DNA of 64,000 bases from Lycocorax pyrrhopterus obiensis (lineage: Eukaryota > Chordata > Aves > Passeriformes > Paradisaeidae): positions 12,766,227-12,830,226 of the forward strand of contig JACSVZ010000012.1 of the NCBI GenBank assembly GCA_014706295.1, written 5' to 3'. The first letter of the stretch is position 1. Each line of letters starts with the position of its first letter. The notes beneath the pieces were generated by a model. That model was not told where the DNA came from. It did not search any database and saw nothing but the letters and a program-made list of their open reading frames with translations. This document shows, in pieces, positions 50,485-61,894 of this stretch. The position numbers and the translations under genes were made by a program.

Positions 50485-51774
50485 GAGAAGAAAACAAGGA
50501 ATGGAAGGGTTTACCTTGTGTTCATCAAATTATCCTTAAACAAACATCTTGTAAATATCCCACATATTTAGGTTAGACTTTTGCTATGATGATATCCTCT
50601 ATTAGAAATATAATTCTACTGTACTTCACGTTCACTGGAAACAGCCCCAGCTCAGGTCAGCACATGCAGCAGACTCTTCTCTATAGAGAGTGATGGTAGA
50701 TTTGCGTTCAAAATATATTGCAAAACATACTTGAGGCATGGGAATCTTCTGAAGCACCTGTTAAGGCCAGGAATTCAAATCTGCTCTCTGTGGCTGAAGA
50801 AACAATTTAGTCTTTCTGCACCTCTGGAACAACATTTGCTAAGAAATTATTATTTTCTCTGAAATGACTCAAAAAGAAAATAATACACACTAACAAAACA
50901 GATATTGATTTTTTTACTTCTAATCTCAACAGGCCCATCTTCAAACCATAATTTAACCACAGCTAGACCAGTCTCCATAGCAGACATTCCTGGAGACACT
51001 AGCAAAAAACTTGTTTTTGCAAAACTCAGCCTGTTTTCTGAATTAACTTCCCCCCCAATTTATTAATATACTGGTTGTCTGTAATTTATTGCTTTAATAT
51101 TCATCACATTACTTTAAGTCGTGGGAAACAGAATTTAAACCTTATAACCTGTTACAACACTTACAATTCTCCAGGGATTAAAGAAAAAAATGTGTAAGTA
51201 GTGCTTTTATTGCTGTTGCAATAAAAACCTGTATAAAATGGAATAAGCCGACTCAAGAGAAAGAATCAGCTAACCACAACACATCTTCTATCCATTCCTT
51301 AAATGAGTAAAAAAATAGTTCTCACTCTGGTTTACAACTGCTTCAGCCTCAAGGATTCTTTAAAAAACAAAACAAAAGAAAAGAATCTTGTACATGAATA
51401 GGAGCAAACCAAGACACTGCAAAATAATGTGATGTCCATGAAACAAAAGGTGAGGCTTGGGCACAGCTTGGAGTCTGTGATCCTGGAGGTATTTTCCAAC
51501 TTTAGTGATTCTACCAATATAAAAAGCATGTAAAAAAGAATGGGCTATGGATTAGCTCATCCAAATCTTGTAATTCATATGTATTGAGAGTTAAACTTGT
51601 GCCATCCTCTAACAGAAAAGAATAGGGGGGAAAAAAAATGTGTCAAAAATCATTTTGCATTTTTAAAAATCCATAATTGTACCCAGTTGGATGTTGTGAA
51701 AGCTGGCGTGAAAAGTGAAATGCAAAGTGTTGATAACAAAGCTGTGAGATGAGGCTATTTTGGTAACATTTGTG

Positions 51775-51792
51775 GGTTTGTTTGTTTGTTTG
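51775..51792. repeat. Short (GTTT)n repeat
   Basis: Four GTTT units followed by GGTTGGTCGGG and a T run. Confidence 0.8.
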
Positions 51793-53088
51793 GTTGGTCG
51801 GGTTTTTTTGCTAATATTTTTTGTTGAAACCCTTAAATAATTGAAGAACAGCTATTTAATACAAATGACAAATAAACCCTTTAGCAATTAGCGTGTTTAC
51901 ATTGTGCTTGCAAGGAACAACATTTTACAGTAATTGCCTTGTAAGAAGGTTATTTTCCATGCTGCAATTCCAGCTGCACCATAGATTTAATAGACATGCC
52001 TGGAATTGTTAAAAACATAACTTTTCCCAGTGCTGAATGCACCAGTCAAACACAGCCAGCTGCAAGAGCAGGCAGTGACACAGATGAAATGTGTGAGTTA
52101 GAAGGTGACATCTGCTGCACGTCCTCCCTCCTCTGAGCTGCTGCTGGGGGCTATAACAGCCTGCCTTGCTCCCAGGGGGGGTTTTACCTTGTTTGCGGCT
52201 CGCAAAGGTTTTATGGTTTTGTAAAAGATTTCATGTCCTAATTTAATTGTCACAGTTCCAGGACTTCTCTGACTCCTTGGAAGCCCCAGGAGACAGCCCA
52301 CTCGAATTTCAAGCGTCCAACCATAACCATTGTTAAGCTCTGTCCCACCAGAGAGAGGATTTGATTACAATTCACTTTTGCTACCACAGCAAGCCTGACA
52401 CTGGTTGAGCATCTGAGATGCTCGACTGTGTAAGGGACAACGCTGTTGACCGGCAATAACAACTCAATCCAATTCCCCAGAACAGGGCACCAGCTATTTA
52501 GAACAAGCCGAGGCCTGAGAAAACATTTAACTCACACTGTTCTCCTGTGTTTAGCTAGGACTACCCACTGGCTGCTTATAATGCTGTCAGACCCAGAAAA
52601 AATAGCAATTGACACAGTATTTGTTGCCATCAGTGCGCTTTTTGTTTCATGTGATTTCTCGGTTTAGTATCCTCCCTTTACCCAGAATAATTTATGAGAT
52701 GCTTCACTCAGTTTCGATACTTTCTTTGTCTGGTTCACACCGGGTAGCAGCAGGGGCAGAATCCCTCCAGAGGTTACAGTTTGGGGATTTCAATTAGTTC
52801 TGTCCATCTGCTTTTCCACACAGTGATTTTAATGGTTTTGCAGGAGCTCACCCCGAGGAATCACACAGAATCTCTGGTCATACAGATCTTTACAAACTTG
52901 AAACAGTGGGCTCAAAGATATAACTGTCCATATTACATGGATACAAATGGTGCTGAGGAATCTGCACACGCACTTTACCTGTTTCTAGAACATCACCCCA
53001 ACTCTTCTCTGCTTGGAATGCTAAGCCACCTCTGAAATGGGTGGGATTCGATCGTCTTTCCCAAAAAAAGTCACATGCACAAGTCCCA

Positions 53089-53134
53089 GGGGAGGGAAGG
53101 AGAGCAGGGAGAGGGAGGAGAAGAAAAGAGAAGC
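53089..53134. repeat. Purine-rich tract
   Basis: About 45 bases of almost uninterrupted A and G on the plus strand, starting GGGGAGGGAAGGAGAG. Confidence 0.75.
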
Positions 53135-55513
53135 CACAATACTCATAAAATAAACACAGAAAGCTGATAGTTTGCAGTAAACGTACAGCAGACAAACTGC
53201 CCACAATAGTGGAACAAAGAAGCAGGCTCTGGAGTTTCTAGTAATTGGCACAGCAATTACTAAGACATATAGCACATGGTAAAATCAGTTCTGCCATCTG
53301 TGTCAACCATCCCCAGGTGGACACTGTGCATGTTTGCCATGTTCATCAGCATTAAGTTTGCTGCTCCAAGCCAAGTCTGATTTTATTGGCTGCTATTTGT
53401 ACCAATGCTAAAAATCTATCAGCATTTCTACTTAAAACTTCTCATAATAATACCAAAAACTCCGAACAGAAAACACAAAGCCACATAGTACTGGAAATTT
53501 TGCCTAACCTTAGTGCCTTCAGGGCAACTAACATCCTATGTTAGTTCATAATTGTTTACAAATTATGACATTTACCAAAAATGCTGCATATAACAGGCTA
53601 TACAGTAAGACTGGCAGAAGTAGAGTTACTTCTCTGAAGCATATTTAAGATCTGATCCAGAGAAAAAAGTATAATACACTTCAATTTAAGGTGAACATCA
53701 AGATCGTGAGCAAAAGAAAATAATATTTTTTCCCTTTTAAACTCCTAGATAATTGCAGGGGGCTTTCTATAGGTTTTTCTTCTCTGCGTCCTCAAATCCC
53801 CTGTACTGACAATGCCTCCAGCAGAAGGGAGGGCTGATATCCAGTGCAATCTTGTCACAGAGTTTTATAAACGATATCTGATTTCCAATCACCAAGATCA
53901 GTTTGTTGGGCTTGGAATGGCATCTGCCCTCTCTTTGCTTGATGGTGAGCCATGGAGAAATGGCTGGTGAGCACCTTCAAGCAAGTCAAGAGCTGGCTCG
54001 AGGGCTGCAGGTGGAAATGTTGTCCTGTAGGTTGGCACAGGGATGTTTGTACCTGGAGCCCTCCTGTCACCACCAGGAACTGCTCCTCCTCCTCCTTTGC
54101 TTACGCATCCACGTGTGCGTGTGGTCTTTTGTAAATCCACACCTTTCTTTCCCATGAGAGCTGGGTTATCAGTAATAACAGTTATCTGGAGACAGATGGG
54201 GATTTTCATGGTAGCCTCTGTCTCAGGAATCATGAGGCGACCGCTTTTTTGCATTTATTCGTGTGGTAACGAGAGCTGCACACGAAACTCCCTCACACTG
54301 CGAGCAAAGCAAACCCCAGAGAAAGCATAACACAGATGATTTGGTTTCAAGAGAGAAAAGCTACTTTGTGGGAGCTCCTGTAGGACTTCCCACTTCATGA
54401 GTCACACAGAAGTCACAGGGACTTGTCACAGAATCCACTTCTGCAAGCACCAAAGGACGACTGTCTTTAAATCAGACATGTTAAATGCACTACATCTTCT
54501 CTTCAAAAGCAGCTGTATTCTGTAACACCTACACAGCCAGAATAAATTAGCTTTCTTATGCAGTGGTGTCAACAATGGTAAGCCCCAGAGAATAAGGGAG
54601 AAAGAGTAATGCTAGCCTATGCCAAAATACTTATTAATTACACCTTCTTTCAGATGCGTCCCCTGTTGAAACCCGGTTTAGTGCCACATGAAACAAGGAA
54701 CAACACATAGCCTCTAATTTATGAGCAATAACTTGGAAATTGCCCTCAATTTTTACTTCCTGCTCGTTGCAGCAGTGCTCAACAATGCTGTATAAAGGAG
54801 GAAGATATATTATCTGCTAAACTTTTCTCTGCACGTAGCTCCCTGCTGAACACCAGAGAAGAATCTAATCTAAGGTCAAAGAGGAGGCTCTGCTATGAGG
54901 TATTTATCTGCTGCCCACCCCCTCGGGATGTCAGCAGAAGCAGCTGATAGTGTCAGTTGTGACACTTTCTCTGTAGCGGGCATCTGCCCATTACCAGGTG
55001 CAGAGAAAACCTCAGCTCATTTCATACATGGAACTGGAGAGCTGTCATCTGGTAACAGATTTTTATTACTACCAGGAGTGTATTTGAATTCAAAGTAATG
55101 ACCTGGAAGTACAGAATTCCATATTCTGTAATCCCACAAGCTGTGCAATTCTCCCTCTTCAGTTACTGCTGAATATCTCCACAGCTTCCTCTGCTGCTCC
55201 TGATTTAATATAATGCTATCAACAAACCTCCTTAGTGAACAGGGTCATGGCAAGATTTACAGTGCTTTTTCCCAGACCTGCAGGTGAATTTATTTTACCC
55301 AATATATCCATTTAGATCCATTTTCCTCAGAACATTATTCTTCAAAGACAACTTAGCGAGTTCTTCAGCATCAGATAAAAGTCAAGCTAAGTGGTGCAAA
55401 GATGACAAGGTGTCCTGCATGACCTTAATCAGAAGTTTAAGTGCAGGATAAAAGTGAGAACTGAACCGAGAGCCACTACCCCAGCTGTCTCTTTTTAAAC
55501 GTCAAGGAGACAA

Positions 55514-55693
55514 ATGTTGCTGCTCAGACATGTTTTTTTTTTCCTCCAGACTGACACCCACGGCTTGTGGATTGCATTCAGCAAGCAAGGATTGGAGCAA
55601 TATTCTGAGAAAAGCAGCGTCACTCACCAAACCTCAACGCACTATGTGAGAAAGCTCAAGGCGTCCTGTAATGACAATGGACAGCAGCATTAA
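55514..55693 (+). other. 59-codon small frame / possible 3' exon
   Basis: Two readings share one frame. First, an ATG at 55514 opens 59 codons to TAA at 55691-55693. The first residues are MLLLRHVFFFLQ, a short hydrophobic start that could pass for a signal peptide, but most of it is encoded by a T run. Second, that T run plus CCTCCAG (ending 55549) is a strong 3' splice site. The 47 codons from 55550 (starting TDTHGLWIAFSKQGLEQYSE) then form an exon in the same frame, ending either at the TAA or at a GTGAGA donor at 55646. There is no recognised family, Kozak context was not compelling, and no polyadenylation signal is evident nearby. Confidence 0.2.
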
Positions 55694-55885
55694 TGGGAAA
55701 GTATTTGAATTTTTATAGGTAGGTTTAGTACACAGCACGTTATTGATCCAGCCTAAAGCAAGCCCTCGCTGCCCTTCCCCTTCTCTTCCACACATTCCAA
55801 CCCCCATGTGGCTTTTTCTGTGGCGTGTGGTGTCAAACACACACAGGCACGGCTCTGGCAGCACCAGAACTTCCAGATTATTACA

Positions 55886-56241
55886 AAGCTATGGGGAGAA
55901 CTTAAAGCAGCTTTCCAGTGCCTGTACGAGAGCTGGAGAGGAACTTCTGACAAGGGCATGGTGTGACAGGACAAGGGGGAATGGTTTCACACTGCCACAG
56001 GGCAGGGTTAGAGGGGATATTGAGAAGAAATTCTTCCCTGTGAGGGTGGTGAGGCCCTGGCACAGGGTGCCCGGAGAAGCTGTGGCTGCTCCATCCCTGG
56101 AAGTGTCCAAGCCCAGGTTGGACAGGGCTGGGAACAACCTGGGATAGTGGAAGGTGTCCCTGCCCATGGGAGAGGGTGAAATGAAATGATTTAAGGTCCC
56201 TTCCAAGCCACACCATTCTGTGATTCCATGATTCTATGATT
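55886..56241 (+). mobile_element. CR1 LINE 3' end, well preserved (plus strand)
   Basis: The order of blocks is that of the avian CR1 3' region: GGGGAGAACTTAAAGCAGC, CTGGAGAGGAACTTCTGACA, GGGATATTGAGAAGAAATTC, GTGAGGGTGGTGAGGCCCTG, GGTGCCCGGAGAAGCTGTGG, CCATCCCTGGAAGTGTCCAA, GGAAGGTGTCCCTGCCCATG and GGTCCCTTCCAAGCCACACC. It ends in ATTCTGTGATTCCATGATTC plus TATGATT, the 8-bp-type terminal repeat that defines the CR1 3' end. It is 5'-truncated, and no reverse transcriptase or endonuclease frame remains. A small internal deletion follows GTGCCTG near 55927. Frames on both strands within it are artefacts. This is the younger-looking of the two clear CR1 copies. Confidence 0.97.
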
Positions 56242-57273
56242 TAACTCTAATCAAACCCCTGCATAATAGCTGTGAGTTAATGAAGCAACCTGTTTTTAGA
56301 AAGCTTTTCTTCTGAATATTTGGCCTCTGTGTTTACAGTTGCAGACAAAACATCAAACAATGAAACTCTTCTTTCCTTGCACACTCAACACACAACAGAA
56401 CTGATTAGCTTTCAATATTATGGAATCAAATTGCTTGAAGTTCCAACTTCTTATTTTGTAAGTAAAAACAAGTTGCTGAAAAATAACATAAATTTTGGCA
56501 CCATATCGACCCAATTGAACCTCCATTTCAGCAGAACTCAAAAAACAGCCAAAAATAATCTAATTGAGCAATACTAAAACTGGACTTGTTATTCTGTGTG
56601 GTGGTGAGAATGACATTGAAGCGGTTTTAAAATACCCAGATAGCTAAAAAAGATTTAAAAGCCTAACTTTACAACCAAAGCAGAGATAAAGAGGAAACAC
56701 AGAAACACAAAACTTGAAGAGTGCCCTGACTCTGTGGTTCTGTGAAGGCACTGGGGGGAGGAAATCCCTGAGTAGCAGTTTCAAGAATGGCAGAAGGTAA
56801 AGAAAACCCTTCAGACAGCCACAAACATCCCTGTATGGCAGAGGGATGCAGGACCCGTCAGCCTCTGTGAGGAAAAGCCACTGGAGACAGTAACTTCAAA
56901 CTTCCCCTGACTTCCAAACTTCTGGAGGGCTTTAAACATGGATTTCTAGCAGGAGAATGGTCCTGCTAGAAGGGAACAGCCAAATAGAAACTTTATGCAT
57001 ATTCATGAAGTGAATCTAACTTTTGGAGCTGCTGGTAGTTGAAACAAAGATAAAAGAATTGTGAGAGTAAGGAAGAAATTTCACATGGATGAAATAAAAC
57101 CGAATGATCTGACAGCTTTGATCACTGTTCAGAAGGCGGAAAACAAAACCACCCGTGAACCTCCGCAGAGACACGGGTGTGCCAAGATCTGGCACGGAGA
57201 AGTTTTCCTGGGGAACACAAGCAGACAGGAGAGAAGTAAAAGAGGACATGGAGGCGGCTGAAACTCTGGGGGC

Positions 57274-57292
57274 AAAAAAAAAAAAAAAAAAA
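57274..57292. repeat. Poly-A tract of 19 bases
   Basis: The A run follows a GC-richer segment (about 57150-57273) and is followed by CC and more A. This arrangement resembles the 3' end of a retroposed transcript, but I recognise no parent RNA, no AATAAA sits just upstream, and I saw no flanking target-site duplication. Confidence 0.85.
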
Positions 57293-57598
57293 CCAAAAAA
57301 ACTGTACCAAAATAAAACACTATTTGGGAGGAAACCAGAGGGTTTTTATCCAAAAAAACTTATCTGAATGCTCTCGATGAACTAAGTCTACCGGCAGAAG
57401 CAGTGCAAACTGAGACAGAGTTCTGTCCTGAGTGTAAAATTGTGTCCAGACAAAAGATTGTCTGTTAAACATTAATATAAAATCCCGAGTAATTAAATCC
57501 TTTATTATTTTTAACAACAGATAACCAGCTGCAGAGAACATTTAACCTTTTTCACTTAACTTTGGTAATATAAGAAGCTGAAATGTACTGCAACAGCC

Positions 57599-57662
57599 TT
57601 CTCTTATATATATGATATGATTTCTTCTCTTATATACATATATATGTACTTACATGTACACA
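57599..57662. repeat. AT-rich repeat with TTCTCTTATATA duplication
   Basis: TTCTCTTATATA occurs at 57599 and again at 57625. It is followed by alternating TA/CA/GT words, including the symmetric ACATATATATGT. Confidence 0.8.
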
Positions 57663-59091
57663 TGCTTGTTTGTAGGAAATATGTATGTTAATCAATATTT
57701 ATCATTCTGTAGTGACTGAAAAACTACCATGACAGTAGATATACAAGAGAAATCAACCTGAACAATGCAGAGAGTAGATGAGACACCCGCTCTGTTTTGA
57801 GCCGTTCCTATTTGTTATCTTATTTAACAAGAATAATTGAACATTTTGGGAACAGCTGCCTTCTTAAAGACTCAACATCCCCAGCCTTTCACTGATGTGT
57901 GAGAGCAACAGTGTTCATCCCTCAAGATCTCTCCCCAGTGATATGTCAGAAATTATATTCCTGATGTTCACGAATTTATATAAAACACAGTGGGAAAAGG
58001 AAACAGAAACACTATGAAAAGCTACTCAGATAAAAGGGGAGGCTTTTTCTAGTTGATAAATGCATTCAGTAGCACATTCCTTTATGTAATCCCTCTTCAG
58101 ACAGTAGAAGGAAGCCTCTGCAGAATTTTTTTTTTTAATAGATGAAACATGAATCATTTTATCTTTAAATTACATAACATGAATGCAAATTAATCAGTAT
58201 CCTTAGACAACTGCAAAGTTGATAAAGTGGCTCTTCAAGTCAGAAGATACCAGAACTGTTAAGCAGGTCTTTGTTACACTGGCTGTAACCCTCAGTATTT
58301 CTCAAACCCAACATGAGAAAAGCTGGAGACATTAATATCCATTAGAGGGAAAAGCCTGGTAGGGATTTGAGAGTGCACTGGTTCCTCTGTAATCGATAGG
58401 TTACTTGTTCGATACAGGGCGTACATTACTTTTACTCCAAGACAAATACACTGGAAGTTATGTTTTGTTTCTGTCATCGAGCAGCTCTTTCTCATCCCAG
58501 CTTTTGTTGGTCTTTCCTTCCACAGAGTAACGAGCCCAGGACTTTTTGATGACTGAGGGGGGCCTTCATTTTTCAGAAGAATGTGTGTCCCTCATCTGAC
58601 ATAAAGCATCACTTCAGGATGAAGCAATGGTATGAAAGGTGCAATAGAAGCAAAAAGGAAGGGGAGAAAAAATAAATTCCAGTGCAGTCCCTGTTTCTTT
58701 AGGGAGTAAACTATTTACCTCTATTTCCTGACAGAGCAGGAAACTCTGTGCAGGTAGACAGCCAAGTGTTGAGAGAAAACAAGTGCAGCTGGCTGAGAAA
58801 GGCCCAGAAGCTGGGCAGCAGTGGCAGTGCAGACAAAAGATCAGTTTTAAGCTGGAGGAAATTAAATAAGAGACTCCCTAGCAGTGACTGCCTCCTCCCT
58901 TTCCCGCTTCTCTCCTTCTTCCCAGAAGGAAAATCTGTCTGAGCCCTTCATAACAACATCAGAGAATTTGGATGGGGGTTTTTGCGTGAGTACAGAATCT
59001 GGTTTTAGCTGATGGGATCTTTGATGAGGGTTGAAACGCTGACATGAGAATAAAAGGGATTCACAACACCGTGTTCTAAAATAACTGAAGC

Positions 59092-59215
59092 TGGAAAGCA
59101 AAAAGGGAGAGGGGAGAAGACGATAAAGTCAAAAAGAAAAGGGAAGAAAACAAAGTAAAAAAAAAAAACAAAACAGGGGGCTGAGGGGAGGGAAGGAAGA
59201 AAAAATAAAAATGGG
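59092..59215. repeat. Purine-rich low-complexity block
   Basis: About 120 bases are dominated by GA, AAAG and GGGA words with a central A12 run. The plus strand is nearly all purine, the composition associated with triplex-forming DNA. The minus strand of the block gives spurious phenylalanine-rich frames. Confidence 0.85.
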
Positions 59216-59482
59216 TAACTGATACTACAAAAAGCAAGAGAGGTAACAGATTGACTGAGGAGTGGGTCCACAACTAATGACACCGATTCCTTGGAAACAG
59301 TGCAGAGCTTCAAGTTTCACACAATTGTCTGTTAGAAGAAACGACGAACACCTACATTTATTAGAGTTCTTCCAAGTACACGAAAGGTGGAAGAAAAGCA
59401 AAGGCTGGAAAAGAGAAATACGTGAATTATTGAAAAACGGCTCATTATTTTCTCTTGAATACATGATCTCAGTAATGGTTAC

Positions 59483-59571
59483 CTGACATTAACGACCATC
59501 TCCACTATGCAGGCAAAGAGGTGCCTGGCAATCCACTCAAACATTCCAGTTAGCCCTTCCTTCAGGCTCTT
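59483..59571 (-). other. Weak minus-strand exon-like segment (89 bp)
   Basis: The frame opens directly after an in-frame TAG and reads KSLKEGLTGMFEWIARHL, then on to FACIVEMVVNV. It stops at a donor-like GTAACC preceded by GTCAG. The peptide looks like an amphipathic or membrane helix. The would-be 3' splice site lacks a pyrimidine tract, which argues against an exon. A 30-codon open frame is unremarkable by itself. Confidence 0.1.
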
Positions 59572-61844
59572 CTAATGCCCTTCCCATACAGGAACTTTCA
59601 GCTCTACATGTTTCTGGAGTGAGAGCCCCTGGGAGAGTTCAAACCATTTCCATAGGTCAGGAACAACGTGGTTCAAACATTCAGTGCTGACCCTCTCCTG
59701 CTCAGCAGCGCAAGAACATCCCCATTCAAGGGCTGCTGCAATCACAAGGACCTGTAAGTGCTTTGTTACAGACGGCCATGACAACCAGCAAGGGCATTTA
59801 TTGAAAAATAAAGCATCCTTAGAGCTTGTTTGTGTCATCCTGAAAAGCACAGGTTATCTTTACCCCCATCCCAACCCCTGCATCCTACCAGTTCACCACC
59901 ACACCAACTCCTAGTGCTAGAGATGGGATGGTTAACAGCTCTAATCACAAATCAGTTCTAAAGTCTTAAAATAAGAAGAAAAACCGACAGAGTTGATGGA
60001 ATATTCCATCATTATCACCACTTTCCATCAGTATTTTGATTCATGACCAGCATCTGTAGCACAGTACAGCCAGCCTCTTTAAACACCTGCAACCTAAAAG
60101 GGGACATTTAATATGCAGCTTTATTAAGAAAACAAGAGCAACTGTGAGCCACTGGGGAGCAACATTCACACAGTGACACCCACCTCTTGCCAGGAGAGAT
60201 GCAGTGTGCACCCATTCCTCAGATCATTCCTGCCCACACAACATCCGAACTCACCCCCAGCTGGATGCAAATTGCTACTGGATCAATCCTGATACATTAC
60301 AGTACCTCCAGTATTTGCTGATATCCCATCCTACTATTTCACTTTTGTTATTATAAGTGTAGAATGTTATGGTCATGAAAAACAACTGCAAAGTTACAGA
60401 GAACTGGGGGAAATCCAAACCCTGTAAAATAAAGAGGTTTTAATAAATGTGCAAGAGGCTCTACAATTGTGTACTGCACTGCATTTTGAAAACAAAAATT
60501 CTAAGCCTGATGCCAAGTACACAAGAACACATTGCCTGAGTAAAAGAAAATCTTATCCTTTAGCCTAAAAAATACATTTGCTAACAAAGGTTTTACTGCA
60601 CAAAATGTGTGTCTCCAAGACAAGATACAATACTATAAAAGCAAGCTGACTGAGAGGAGCTTACCAGGGGAAACCCATGGAAACTCTCCCTCCTCACCTG
60701 TGTCTCAGGGGCCTGGACCCCTGGACAACTGGACAGTCTCACCCTCCCATAAAACAAGAGATAACAGAGTCTATAACTAATAGCTCATGACAGTATTACC
60801 TTTTCTTCTTAAACTAACAAATAGAATCACAAATATCTACATTTAAACCCGAGCATACGAATATTCTGCTTACTCACAAATCAGAGGTGTTCCCAGAGCA
60901 TTTTTCCCCATGTGTCTCAGTCACCATTATCCAGGAACAAATTACACAGCTCAAATATCTTTCACAAGTCCTGTTGTCCAGAAGAACCATGCTGAAAGTG
61001 TTATTTTTTCGGTCACTTAGATTATGGTTTTAATATAAATTTAGCACTACTAAACAGTAGTTGAGGCATAGTTCATTGCAAGTGATGTTGAATTTTATCC
61101 TGCCTGACCCAGTGCTACAAAGACAGGTTGGTCTGCACTTCACGACTCTGACAATTTAAACTTTTCTCCCCTTGCTGCTAGATGAGGTTTGATATTAGTT
61201 TAGTGTTAGTGATTAGAGGGTCAGTTCCTTCTGTGCAGAGCAGGGGTGTTAGACTGGAACTGCTGTCGGTTATGGCCATTAAAAAGAGGTGCAAGCAGAC
61301 TCAGGGATGTATTTATTACTTTTGTTGGGAGCATCCTAAAAATACAAGCCAAGCCTTCCAGTTCCTGCTCCCAAAACACCTGGTACTGACATACACAGGA
61401 TGATGCCCCATAGCAAACAGTGAATGCAGTAAAAATCCTCTCAGTGACTGAATGTGCCTTCAGTAGTATTTTACTTATATTTATTCTTGCTTTCTCTTTC
61501 TACTGTCTGCTTCTATATCCTTCCTTCTGTTATTTCTGACTGGAGCTCTGCAGTTCTGTTCCACATCCTGAACCAATGCTTTGTTGATGGCTATTGTTTA
61601 CTGCATTTCTGACTTGCATGTCTTCCTGCCACAAAATCAATACAGTATTTGGATTTAACATAAAACGTGAGTGCTAACAGTGCTTTATTCTGTAGCTAAT
61701 AACAGTCCCACATTATTACTTTTTATGCCCAATAAAAAATGAGAAACTGCCAACTATGGTACCCGTGGCAAAACCACAGCCTGAATCTCAGAAATTAACC
61801 TTAAAAGCCCAAATTGCACATTGGGCACCCCACAGCTGACTTAA

Positions 61845-61894
61845 CTACCCATGTTGCTGGGTTTTATCTACCCATGTTATGGGGTTTTATCTAC
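61845..61894. repeat. 23-bp tandem duplication
   Basis: A unit starting CTACCCATGTTGCTGGG and ending TTTTAT is followed by a second copy starting CTACCCATGTTATGGGG with the same end, and then CTAC of a third. The two units differ at two or three positions. Confidence 0.88.

Larger units (their letters stand above)
47216..55513. other. Non-coding AT-rich DNA, no gene recognised
   Basis: No frame reaches 120 codons with a recognisable domain. Contents are CAAA-type and GTTT-type simple repeats, an A21 tract and a purine-rich tract near 53089-53134. A protein-like minus-strand stretch lies at about 52188-52295. The section at about 51840-52010 reads like slowly evolving AT-rich enhancer DNA (TAATTG and CAATTA words), but this cannot be verified here. 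Confidence 0.65.

Noticed and set aside
55743..56216. Several frames of 73-134 codons on both strands
   Set aside because: They run through the CR1 3' untranslated region, which does not code for protein.
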